Source: Canna indica (Eukaryota > Streptophyta > Magnoliopsida > Zingiberales > Cannaceae). Taken from it: DNA of 64,000 bases. Positions 35,754 to 46,678 of this stretch are shown in pieces; position 1 is the stretch's first letter; each line of letters starts with the position of its first letter. A program made the position numbers and the translations under genes. The DNA lies in contig CP136890.1 in the NCBI GenBank assembly GCA_034359265.1, positions 53,747,501 through 53,811,500 of the forward strand. The letters run 5' to 3'. The notes beneath the pieces were generated by a model that saw only the letters and a list, made by a program, of their open reading frames with translations, was not told where the DNA came from and did no database searches.

Positions 35754-36699
35754 GTATTGATATATTAGTACTTTTGAAAATATTACAAATATGTATGAGA
35801 TACATATTAGTTTCATCCTATGATCAATTGCTGAAAATATAATAGATTAAACGAAAATAAAACTTACTTTTTGTTGGACACTTGTAAGGGTTCAACCATA
35901 CCCATGATCAATGCCCAAGTCATCAAATAAGAGGCATAAGAACCAACTCTACGAATCATAATTTTCTCCTTCTACAACGACCCAAGCAATAGGAAACATT
36001 TGATTGTTTCCATCTCTTCCTATTGCCGAAAGCAACTGTCCACCAAGAAATGTTTTCAAAAAACACCCATCAAATCCAATTATTGGTTTACAACCATGAA
36101 GAAATCCATTCTTTAGAGCATCGAACCCAATATAGAAACGTTTGAAGATTGGAGGTGCACCGGTAAATTTCCGATCACACAAAATAGTGAACAAGCTTCT
36201 TGGGTTGACAATTCAAGGTTGTGCTGTAGCATAGTGATCTTCAACTGATCCCCTAAGTCTTTTTAAACCTCCCACTTTGCTCTGTAACTTTTCATTCTAG
36301 GTATGCTGATGTAGAATTTGCTAGCAAATCCTTCTCCATTTCTTCCACACCTCAATTAGGATTGCTCCTAAATTTTTTGAGATAATGCTTGACTATCCAA
36401 CTTATTGTGGCTTGTATATTTCTCATATTTCTTGAACATATGTGTTCGTTAACGTAGGCCTCAACCATAATTACCATCTCATTCTTCATCCAACTAGCAT
36501 ATATCCTCCACGAGCAACCCATAGTGCATTTGGCTTCCATTCTTTGTGGACAACTTTTGCTCCATTTGATGTTATAGTTATTCACAATAGAATAGTTTTG
36601 GACATCTTATTAAAATTGAGCATTGGACTCAAATTTCACTCCAACTTCAAAATTAACATCTTGCAACTCACAATTTGGATTATATACTTTTCGATGAAC

Positions 36700-36918
36700 T
36701 TTTTCCTCCTGATATCAGTATCCTCAGTGTATGGAACCCCTTCTTCACTAGGTATTTTCATATTCATTAGTCCCTTCATTGCCTTGATCAATGGTGTTAG
36801 GTAGATACATATCCAATGTCATTGGCTGAACTGCGATGGGCACCTCTTCAGTCATGTTGTTATTACGTCTATCTTCAACAATGACCGGTATGTTTGCAAG
36901 GTTTTCATTTGATCCACT
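36700..36918 (-). pseudogene. MuDR-like transposase, N-terminal linker
   Basis: Acidic linker (SNENLANIPVIVEDRRNNN and following) just N-terminal to the DNA-binding domain. It is cut at codon S-G by the solo LTR 36919-41010. The reading frame resumes at 41011 without loss, as shown by the shared CCACT duplication. Confidence 0.75.
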
Positions 36919-37383
36919 TGTAAGACCCGAAAATTTCCTAATATAAAAATTTATTTTGGTGCAGCGCACCGGATTGGGGGTTAGCCGGGTCGAGCCGCTG
37001 CACCGCCTCGAGTAGAAGGTATAACTCAACCCATGGAAATATGAAGTTTAAATTATCTCAATGGTTACTTTCTTTCTTGCTTATGATGTCTTATTAAAGT
37101 CGAGTTCAACTCATGAGTGCGGATAGGATCGGAGCCCGAATCGGACTCAGATCGAATCGAGTGGAAGTTAAGTCAAATGAGGGGTAAATAGGTCATTGGA
37201 TGAGGGGAGTAAAACCCCTCAGCCAAGCCATCCGTGCGGCTCAAAGAGAGAGCCGCACGCAGTCTGAGCAAGAGGGAGAAAAGGGAGAGAAGGAGGAGGA
37301 GATCTTGTGGGCGCCGAGTTTGCATCGACGCTCGAGGAGATCAGAATCTCATTTCATTAAGGCTTCTTCGTGATCCGATCAAG

Positions 37384-40300
37384 GTGAGTGGTTAGAGTAG
37401 ATTTTGAGGGGAGACGGGTGGCCGGCCCCACAGGTTTTAAAATTGGGGTTTTTCTTCGCGAGTTTTATCGATCGAGGTGTTTCTCCATGCTAGATCTTTA
37501 AATCGTTGTTCATACTATGATCTCATGTTTGTAATCATGTCAATTTCTCATTTTTAAGGGCTGGCTGAGTCGAGGAAAAAGGGGAAAGGTCATGCCGAAA
37601 GTTTCTCCAATTTCCTCGCTCGTTTCACAACTCGCGTATCGTCTTGTATTCGTCTTGTTTTGTCTTTTGGATTGATACTCGTGTTGACACCGCAACCAAG
37701 TCCACCACCCCTAGGGGGTTCGGCCGAGCATGGTTCCTACCCTGCTCGAGTTGGGCGAGCAGTAGAAAGGGGGGGGGGGGAAGTTGGGCTGTTTGTATTG
37801 AATTGTTGGATCCCTTGTTATATCGCCTTAACTTACACTTTCATGCTTAATGTTAGATTAAACTTAAATTTTATGTTTATTGTTCAACTTGTTAGAATGC
37901 AAAATTTCCAGCCCCTTCCCACCTAGATGGTTTGGCCGAGCAAGGGTTACCTTGCTCAAGCTTCGGCCGATCAAGGGTAAAGAGGGGAAAATAAATGATT
38001 TCGAGTAGGTGTTCATATCTTTTCGTTCGATGTTAATTCATATTCATGCTATGAATTGTTGATGATAGATCTACATTATCATTTTGGAAATGTTCTTACC
38101 AATGCTCATATGGTATATGTATTCAAGAAAGGTTTCATTTAATTGCTCATATCATGTTTAATTGTTACTATGCTTAGTGTATGTTCCATATTGGTTTAAT
38201 CACTGAATTGTTAGCTCTTTAAATTCGATTTCTTCATGATGTTGCTACCATGACTAATTTGGTAAGTGATGTGACAATGGTAAGCCGAGTGCCTTCTATT
38301 GGGTGAAATGGCACACTAGAAAGGGGGTGAATAGTGTGTTATCTAAACTTGTCGCATAATTTTGATTTTAATCATTTCTTAATTAGTTAGGCTAAGCACA
38401 GTGTTAAAAGCAAGCAAAAGCAATAAATATGAAGCAATTAATACAAAACAATATATCAATGCTAAAACGGAGATTTATAGTGGTTCGGCCCCAATGCCTA
38501 CTCCACTACCTAAGCACCCCGGTTAGGATTTCAATTCCAAACAAGTTTAACTAAATTAATTGTTTCCTTTACAAAGAGGACTTTGACCTGAAGAGTCTCA
38601 CTCTCAACCTAAGGCACTTCCACACCTGAAAGTCTCCGTCTTCTTACCGAGAGCACTCTTCCACCTCAACCCTAAGGGATAACTCAACTAATCCTAGTAA
38701 ACTATATTTACACAAGTGGCTTTACACCTTCTACATCAAGGTAACCACTTACACACAAGACCTAACACAAGGTCTTCTTACAAGCTCAAATACAATGAAA
38801 TAACAAGAAAATACAACACAAAATGGGGCAATAAATCAAACAATAAAATACTTAGCTCCACAACAAACTCCCTAGTCCTCTTGATGCCTCAAGGTGATGA
38901 ATCGATGAAGTTTTGAAGGCTATATCAAGGAATGAGAGATCAAACTAGGGATTTCAAGAATTATGGCTCAATCAAGCTTAGAATTGATCAAGGATGGATC
39001 AATGAAGTGTAGGAGTGATCAAAAGTATCTTAGGAAAGCTTAGGCATGGGTATTTATAGAGCCAAGAAGAAATAGAATGAAACAGCTGGCTTAACGGGCG
39101 AAAAACTAGTCATTTCCGTTGTTCGATCGCTTGCCGATTGATCGTCGGTCGAGCGACTGCTGGCTCTAATCGCACTGTTTCGGTCAACCGAATGAGTCGC
39201 GACTTCAGCGATCCGCAATCTGGTCGACCGACGAAGCTACTGCCAATTTTTAGCCTCAGTCGGTCGATCGCCCGATCGACTGAAGTAGCTACTGCCGCTT
39301 TTTAACCATCTGGTTCCGTCTTTACTAAGTCTACTTATATAAGAATTATCCGCCATTTGGATTCAATAAAAATATCTAAAAAATCAAAATCTAGTTTTGG
39401 GGGTCTAGTATAAATTTTCTGAAAACGGAAATTTTGTAATCTTTCAGGTCAAATATAGGTAGGCTAAAGGCTTTCAAAAATTCCTTAAAAATACATCGTT
39501 ATCTAATTTTAACCCAAGGAACAATTACCGCCATTTTTATATTATGAAACTATCTAGGTCATATAGCCCTCCAAGGAGCTCCCTAGGCTTAGTAAATTCA
39601 GGGCGGTTTTCGAGTTTTCATATTTTGGGGTTCAGATTTAGTTTTAGGGTTCTTATGCATCATCATGGTGATTTATAATATAAACTAGACACCCTAAACC
39701 TAAACTCAAACTTCTTAAAGAATTCGTGTGCGTCGACCAACGTCCTTCCGATTTCCCATTTTCTTCGATATTTCCGATCGAGGACGTTGTGCGCTAACTG
39801 ATATGGAACCTGAAAGATTTCTCAAAGAGACATTAGTTCCATGCTTGTTATCATCAAAACCGAGATTAAGACCAAGGTTGAAAACCTTAAGCCAGTGCCT
39901 TCATAGTCGACAAGTTCGTTCATTCTAGGAATAATGGTTTAGATGACTAGTAGTAACATTTAACCTAGATACAAGATATACTCATTAGGTTCTTCATTTA
40001 AGGAAATAGTGAGACCCTAGGCTAAGAGGTCGGATATGGGCAACGCCCGGAAAGCAAAATAATATACTTGCACAACCTAGTTTTGGGTTGTGGTTGATGG
40101 TCTACTATGAAGTGTCACTAGCCGAATGACAACTACACGACTCAACGGTTTATAGGGTCTTGAGATTGCACCAGCGGGAACGCTATGTGTTAGACCCGAG
40201 TGGCGGAGGTTCTTGAGATTTCGTCAGTTGGCCACGCTGACGGTAGACCCGAGTGGCTGGGACTAGCTATCCCTAACCTGGAGGATCTCTGAAACTAGTG

Positions 40301-40633
40301 GCCATTCTAGTTGACGAATCCGAAGTATAATAGTTTCTAAAGGAGTAGCCCATAGGGGCTGGTTTGAGTAGGCCGATCGGCCGAGTTAAGTAGAGGAAGG
40401 ACCAATCCTTCCATATATACTTTAGGCCATTATTGGCCGAGCTTCCATCATGGATATGGGCCCGAGAGGTCGGTTCATCCATTGATCCGTTCTGGCACTC
40501 TGATTACTTATGGAATATGATTTTACATTGATTCCTTATATATGTGATTGCCGAGGTTTTTAGTGGAGGTTCGAAAGAACCGCTCATTGAGTTCCTCGTG
40601 AACTCACGGTTTTCCTTTATTGTTATTTTGCAG
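37384..40633 (+). other. Predicted intron inside type A LTR (second copy)
   Basis: Same donor and acceptor as at 16469 and 18007. The span is enlarged by the nested Copia LTR. Predicted from signals only. Confidence 0.45.
38297..39897 (-). mobile_element. Solo LTR, SIRE-like Copia (nested)
   Basis: It starts TATTGG (TG mutated to TA) and is flanked by AGTGCCTTC on both sides (38288-38296 and 39894-39902), which contains the expected 5-bp duplication CCTTC. Depending on how that repeat is split, the right end is 39893 or 39897. Same family as 24913-26354, with a shorter GGTCGACC array at 39120-39290. Confidence 0.85.
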
Positions 40634-41010
40634 AGCCCGACTAGTGAGGTACAGCTTGGTGGCATGACGCGCAGTAGAGCAGGCCTGGGTGCATATCTCA
40701 TAGCTGGCAATAACTAGTCGTAGTCGTATCCGTTAGAGTCTGATGTATGCACTGAGTTAATTTTATAAAAATTATGAAATGTTTTATTTGGAAAAACTTT
40801 CAGATGTTTATTTGAAACTTGTGGTGTTTTAGAATTTTGTGTGATCAAACTGGTTTTGAACTTTTAATAAAGTTGTTATTATTTGTTTTGGTCATTACTT
40901 GATATGTTTTGTTTACGTTTTTGTGAGTTGTTAGTCAGTGCATAGAATAGGCTTCGGGGTACCGACTTGTACCCTGGCCGATCACGCGCACCCTAAGTTG
41001 GGCCGTGACA

Positions 41011-41420
41011 CCACTGTCATCTTTTTCCACATTCTTCTTGCTGCCCTTCTTTATAGCTCTACATATCACATATTCTTCATCACTTAGTGAATCGAATTCA
41101 CTAGATAACACATCATCTCTCTTTCTCCAATAGGACAGTACTCTTCATCTTCTGATGAGTCAACATTGGTATTTCTTATAGCTTCCATTACATGTTCATC
41201 AACTTGTTGAAGTAGTTGTTCATCATTAGCTTCCAATAGATGTTCATCTACAAAGGTTAAATCTGTTGTTTTCTCTTTGTGTGTCGCGCCAATTAAATAT
41301 TCGTCTTCACTACTAATATGAACCTGTACCGTATAATAATACCAACTAAGTATGAAATATACATTATATCAATTATGGACTTAATATATGCATTATTTAA
41401 TCTACGAACTTACCGGCGAG
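41011..41420 (-). pseudogene. MuDR-like transposase, N-terminal acidic region
   Basis: The minus strand encodes D-V-L-S-S-E-F-D-S-L-S-D-E-E-Y-V and then a Lys-rich run ending D-D-S-G, where the solo LTR cuts in. Acidic D/E-rich leaders of this kind precede the DNA-binding domain in many MULE transposases. The start codon is not identified. Confidence 0.6.
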
Positions 41421-41627
41421 GAAGCTGATGATGTATCTTAAACATTATTATGTGAATCAAACGTAGAAATATTACATGTATGACCATTTAACCCATAACA
41501 ATAAATGCTTAATGTGATATTTCATAGGATCTTACTTTTCACCAACCAAATGTGCCCTTTAATGAAAATGGAATAAGTAGATAAATTTGTTTGAGGTACC
41601 GCAAAGTGAACCATGCACTTTTACACC

Positions 41628-42060
41628 CTAAGACCTTATTTGGATGAGGTAAAGCATGATTTAATAATGTGTGATATAGTATGATATTATATGGTATGGT
41701 ATTATAAAAATTATTATCTTGTTTGGAATGATGATACAATATGGTTAAATGATAGTAGCTATGTAGGAGAATAGAATCTTGGCTAAACCGATCAAGAATG
41801 ATAAATAAAAAGTCTAATCTGATATGGGTATATAAAGGATATAAGAGAAATTATAAATTTTGATTGATGATATTTTAGATCATGAAATCATAAGAAATCA
41901 TCAAATTCATGATTTAAAAATTTGGTCAAAATTTGTAATTTTCAAACCATGAGTTATCATACCATACCATGACCATTTTTAGAAGTCTTCATAAATATAA
42001 AATTAAATCATATCATATAATGATAAACTATACTCTACCATGAAACAAACAATGCCTAAA
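41628..42060. mobile_element. Degenerate MITE, class uncertain
   Basis: AT-rich 0.43 kb with loosely inverted ends (AAGACCTTATTTGGATGAGG / CATGAAACAAACAATGCCTA) and internal GATATGGTATGG / CCATACCATGACC arms. No clean target duplication seen. Confidence 0.4.
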
Positions 42061-42790
42061 GCGTTGGATAAAAAATATCTAGGTGACTTCTCACCAAGGT
42101 AGAGAAAGGGGTGACGGCCCATTTGTTGTCGGGGATGGTAAAAAAAGCTTTGAGTGTCTTATAATAATAATTCCCAATGATTCCAAAACCTCATAACTTT
42201 GCTTGGATCCAAAAGGACCGAAATTGCAAAAATAAACAATAGCATTTTCAATCGCAATTCTACCAATGGTCGATCGACTAAACAACTCGAAACAATTAGT
42301 ATCTAGTCATTGCAGTGCTACTTACACCAATTGTATCCTAGCTTTAGCTTTCTAGCTTTTGTATAGCATCTTGAAACCATACTTGATTGACTCTTAGCAT
42401 CGTAGTAAGCTACCTTAAGCTAGATTGAGTCTGTTTGCTTGAGTTCTAATTAACTCTTTTATTCTCAAATCAAATCAGATGTATCCGACTTCCGTAATCA
42501 AGACTTTGTGAGCTCAACGAATTATCATCTCGAGGCATTGAAGCAATAGGAAGTTGCAAGAGGAATTTCATTCTCTATTTTATCAGCTCCTTTTAGGTAA
42601 ATTTGTATATATTTTTTAATTTATTATTTCATGATTTAGTTATAAGGGTATGGGTGATACATAGTTTTCATTATTTAACTTATTTTATTTGCCATAGTGG
42701 CAGAGACATGCTATATATATGTAGATTAAGAAATAAGGCCTTGATATATCCTCCATTGATGGGAGCAGACATTTTTAGTTTATTTAGGTG
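42061..42790. other. AT-rich DNA without recognised features
   Basis: No coding region or element boundary recognised. Confidence 0.4.
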
Positions 42791-42799
42791 TGGAATCCT

Positions 42800-43460
42800 T
42801 GGTGTGGGTGTACGCAAGGTGAACCACTCTAATATGAGAGTTAGTAGTTCGGCAACTATGCCTATATCAACTACAGGCATCCCACTTAGAATTTTTAATA
42901 AAATTCACTCATATGAAAGTTTTCTCTAAGAGAATTTACCTCATGAGGCTTCCATCATCAACACCAAAGAAACCTCAAATAACTCTAGAATTAGGAAATA
43001 AATATATACTAGCAAATACAAATGGATTTATGCCTCTACTCAAAGACAACCACTTAAAATAAATCTAATCAATCTTAGATCTAACAAAGCATAAACAAGT
43101 AAAAACAACTTAAAATATAATAAAATGGAGCAATAAATGAAATAAATACAACTTAGCTCATTTTCACCGTTTCTAACTCCTCTTAATGTATTTGGTGATG
43201 ATTTTTTTAAGAACATAGACTTAAGCAAGAAGCTAGGTGGAGATCAAGCTACGGTTTCTCTCAAGAAATGAGTAAATAAATATCAAAAATACTTGTAGAA
43301 TAGCTCAATAAGTTCCTTGGTAGGTTAAGGAAAATAAGATATATTAAGAGAATGCTCAAAGATTTTAGATATCAATTTTAGTATGATATACGAAGAGAAG
43401 GCTCAATAAGTTCATTAGTAGATATCAATTTTAGAATGATAAGTTAAGCAAATTAAATTC
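42800..43460 (-). repeat. Highly decayed SIRE-like LTR fragment
   Basis: Traces of the TAGTGGTTCGGCCAA...CTCCACTAC block near 42843-42880 and of the later GAGCAATAAATG and CTCCTCTTAATG blocks, in the order seen in 24913-26354 and 38297-39897. Too diverged for exact ends. Confidence 0.4.
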
Positions 43461-43812
43461 ACGCAATTATAATTTTTTTTATGTATTGAAATCCTGTCTT
43501 CATTGGTTCAATTGTTTTCATCAAAAGGAAAATAATACTCTTTTTGTTAGTCAAACGCAATTTCAGAGAACCAAAAATCAGTTATAGTGTTCTATTTTAT
43601 TGAAATCGAAAATGAAGACGAAAATAATTCCAAATCGGTGAAATATTAGAATACATACCATTCACCTCTATAGTGTGTTGTTTCATTTACAAAGTACAAC
43701 ATAAGAATAAGAATCCTATAAGATAAATAGTCTAACTAAGAATTCTCGACGGAGCTATTTTTTTATTTATAACGTGCCATTTAATATTTATGAAATAAGA
43801 TATCCTCCCAAA

Positions 43813-44275
43813 TAGAGGTGGCAATGGGCCGTGCTTGGGCCGGCCCAGGCCCGACACCTCAAGGGGGGAGGCCCAACCCGAAATATTAAAAATAGAAATT
43901 ATAAAGGCCGATGGTGAGACTCCAACCGCTGACTTTTAGTTTCATTTATGATGAATTAACCATCACACCAAGGCTCTTTATATGTATATATATAATATCA
44001 CTGAGTAAAGTACATACTGCTCATGCCCGGCATAGAATACTAGGCTAAATCTAGGTGCAGACCATGCTAGGCCTGGATGGCGCTAGGCCTAGCCTGCGGG
44101 TGCAGGGGCAGGCCCGACTAGGCCAGTGTCGGGCTCGGCATGGCTCACGTGCCCAAGGGCTGAGCCTAGCCCGCCCCTTGGGCACATGCGGGCCGTGCCC
44201 AGCCCAGCCCAAAATTCTTCGGGCTGGGTCAGGCACGACTCAGAGTTGGGCCGAGTCCGCCCATTGCCACCTCTA
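43813..44275. mobile_element. Non-autonomous hAT-like element
   Basis: 463 bp, ends TAGAGGTGGCAATGGGC / GCCCATTGCCACCTCTA (17 of 17 inverted), target duplications CTCCCAAA / CTCCCAAT (7 of 8). The body is rich in GGCCCGGCCC-like words, which create spurious open frames on both strands. Confidence 0.88.
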
Positions 44276-44570
44276 CTCCCAATTGGAAGTGCATGCCATG
44301 CAATGGCCATTGAGTGTATTAGTGTCATGTCCCAATAAATATATGAACAAAAATATTTTAGATCTTATCTCATGAAAACTTGTTTCCAAATTGTATCAGA
44401 TTATGCATAATCAAATTCCAATGATCGATTAAATAATAACATAATTGCAAACAAAATAAGAAAGAAATACCTCAATATAATCACCATTGATCAAATTGTA
44501 CAACATTTGCGGTGCGTGCCTGATCTATTTTACAAGGTGATGTGATTTCACATTACTTAATTTATAGTAA

Positions 44571-45696
44571 GGAAAAAATATAAAAATGTCCTTAACGTTT
44601 TCTCCTACGTACTAAAATGCCCTTAAGATTTTCATTGAATAAAAAATATCCCTTACGTTATGAAATTGGATATAAAAATGACATTATAGGTAAACGGTGT
44701 TAATAGAAATATAGTAGAGCTAATGTGGCTGATGATTAGGATTGATGACGTGGACACGTGGCGTGCATGTATATCAAGATATTTTCTCACGGGTACTAAA
44801 ATGCTTTTAATATTTTTTCATAGGTACTAAAATACCCCTAACGTTTTCTCACGGGTACTAAAATGCCACTAACATTTGTTTTGAAACTAGAATACCCTTG
44901 AGATTATTGATAACGGTACAAAAATGATACTCAAGCTAACTTCAGCTAAGTGAGACTTAACAGAGATGTCGTGGATGTTGAGTTTACACGTGGCACACAT
45001 ATAAAGAGCAACTCGCCATGTAAGAGACACATAAAATACAACTTAGGGGTGAGCAAAAAATTAAAAATTTGGTTAATCGATCCGACGGTTTCAGGTTTTA
45101 TTTTCTAAATTTTTCGATTTTCGATTTTGGTCAGCTTCGTTATCTCTCCATTTCCAAAAACTAAAACCGAAATCGAAAGCCGAACATTTAGAAAATAAAA
45201 GCTGAAACTGAAACTAACAGATCGATTAACCAAAAAAATCGATTCAATTTCGGACCAGTTATTTTGTTACTCGAATTTTTTATTTTTTTGCTGACGCATA
45301 CGTTGTATATTACGTGTCGCTTGCGTGGCAAGTTGCTCCTTGTACCATTTTAAATAATCTTAGGAGTATTTTAGCTCCAAAAGAAATGTTAGGGGTATTT
45401 TAGTACCCGTGAAAAAATATTAGGAGCATTTTAGTATCCCGTGAGAAAACGTTAGAGATATTTTACTACCCATAAGAAAACGTATTGGTTTGCATGCGCG
45501 CCATGTGTCCACATCATCAGTCCTAGTCATCAGCGACCGACGTCAGCTCTGTTATCCCTCCATTAACGCTGTTTACCTATATGATCATTTCTGTACCCAA
45601 TTTCATAACATAAAGAGTATTTTTGATCTAAAAAAAAATTTTAAGGACATTTTAGTACTTGTGGAAAATATTAGGAGCATATTTGTACATTTTCCC
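44571..45696. mobile_element. MULE-type foldback element with long inverted arms
   Basis: Arms of about 440-470 bp (44571-45040 and about 45290-45696) are reverse complements with moderate divergence. Ends are GGAAAAAATATAAAAATG / CATATTTGTACATTTTCCC. A 10-bp target duplication TTTATAGTAA / TTTATAAGAA (8 of 10) fits Mutator-like elements. Another element sits between the arms. Confidence 0.75.
45044..45285. mobile_element. hAT-like foldback insertion between MULE arms
   Basis: It starts TAGGGGTGAGCAAAA and has internal inverted arms (GGTTAATCGATC / GATCGATTAACC; TTTCAGGTTTTATTTTCTAA and its complement). The right end is diverged, so the end is approximate. Confidence 0.55.
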
Positions 45697-46303
45697 TTTA
45701 TAAGAATATTTTAGGAATTCTTAGATATATTATGATGGTAGGTCGATTCCTAATAATTCTAGATTAATTGAAGAGTAGCTTTTTATACAATTGAGGTTGG
45801 AAATGCTAATTTTGATGGTCCCAAAATACTCATGAAAAATAGAAAATAATTATCTTTATTTTTATCTATTTCGCAAATAAAAAAATCCTCTTTACTGATC
45901 AAATTATTCTTTAAAAAATAGTTTTTGGCTGAGAGAAAATCACTTGCTTCTTTAAAAATATAAAAACAAGAGGTTTTTTTTTTTCAATGCAAAAATCCCA
46001 ATTAAGATCCCATCACTTTCTCTTTGCAATGTAAGCCTAAAAAAAATAATATTAATCAAAAAGTTTGCAGCTAGCCAGCTATAAAAACAAAAGAATTCTT
46101 TTATGCGGACTCGACCACCACCTGAAAATAAACTCCACTCGTGCGGACCTCCATGAGTGTGTCGGGTATCACTTCATTTCATACATCTCTTCAAACAGCA
46201 AAAACAGAATATTATCATCAAATAATAACTCGCCACGTACCAATCCGCCTACCCTCTTTATGCGATTCCCATGAGCTGAGGCGGCAAAAGCCAGAGAGAG
46301 AAG

Positions 46304-46311
46304 TATAAATA
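46304..46311 (+). promoter_or_regulatory. TATA box candidate for NHX
   Basis: TATAAATA lies about 375 bp before the start codon, in a GA-rich stretch. A start site about 30 bp downstream would give a leader of roughly 340 nt, unless that leader is spliced. Confidence 0.5.
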
Positions 46312-46420
46312 TAGGTAGTGGGAAGAGGGGAAGAGAAAGTGAGGAGAGAAACAGAGCGGGAAGAGCAGCCTTCTCGACCTTCGACTGCGCCCCCAATTTC
46401 TATTTAGGTTGTAAATCCTC

Positions 46421-46444
46421 ATGCATTTTGATCGACGAGCATAG
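46421..46444 (+). promoter_or_regulatory. Upstream ORF 1 in NHX leader
   Basis: ATG followed by six codons and a stop (M-H-F-D-R-R-A), wholly inside the predicted leader. Confidence 0.4.
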
Positions 46445-46570
46445 ATCTCGTGCACTCTCCAATAAGATTTCGCTCGAAAGCCGTCACCCTCGATCCTTTC
46501 GATTTCTTTCCTCGCATCTTGGCCAAAAAGCAGCCTTTTCCCCTTATTTTATCTGCCAATTCCAGTTATT

Positions 46571-46642
46571 ATGCGCAGAGAGCTCTTCCATGGATCCTTG
46601 GCGAAGTGGGCCTCTAGCTCCGCTCCATCCCTCTTAATTTGA
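46571..46642 (+). promoter_or_regulatory. Upstream ORF 2 in NHX leader
   Basis: A 23-codon ORF ending 36 nt before the NHX start codon. A third ATG at 46590 opens an overlapping 15-codon ORF ending at 46637. All three upstream ORFs stop before the main ATG. Confidence 0.4.
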
Positions 46643-46678
46643 GCGCTGTTTGTTTGTGGAGGGAGGTGGAGGACGGCC

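Larger units (their letters stand above)
33394..36690 (-). pseudogene. MuDR/MULE transposase, main part
   Basis: Read on the minus strand from right to left. 36690-36352 is the DNA-binding domain with C-x3-G-C-S-W-R-I-Y-A-S-W. About 36194-35878 is the start of the catalytic MULE domain: I-G-F-D-G-C-F, G-R-D-G-N-N-Q, F-P-I-A-W-V-V-V-E-G-E, ending at a donor-like AAG/TAAG. A gap filled by repeats and a PIF-like element follows. From about 34385 leftward come G-L-E-Y-A-I-K, R-A-L-N-K-L and S-P-R-A-Y-E-D-F, then the SWIM finger C-S-C-...-C-K-H (about 33780-33850) and a C-x2-C-x4-H-x4-C knuckle (33500-33540). Frameshifts and Trp-to-stop changes break it throughout. Intact enzymes cut and move MuDR-class elements in the nucleus. 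Confidence 0.85.
36919..41010 (+). mobile_element. Solo LTR, Ty3 type A, with nested Copia LTR
   Basis: Ends TGTAAGACCC / GGCCGTGACA and perfect target duplications CCACT (36914-36918 and 41011-41015). About 2.5 kb without the nested Copia LTR at 38297-39897. Donor AAG/GTGAGTGGTT at 37384, stem-loops GGTTC-GAAA-GAACC and GAGTTC-CTCGT-GAACTC near 40568-40604, acceptor TTATTTTGCAG ending 40633. It inserted into the N-terminal part of the transposase gene. Confidence 0.93.

Noticed and set aside
44055..44375. Overlapping open frames on both strands with Arg, Gly and Pro
   Set aside because: Product of GGCCC-type words in the hAT-like element body.
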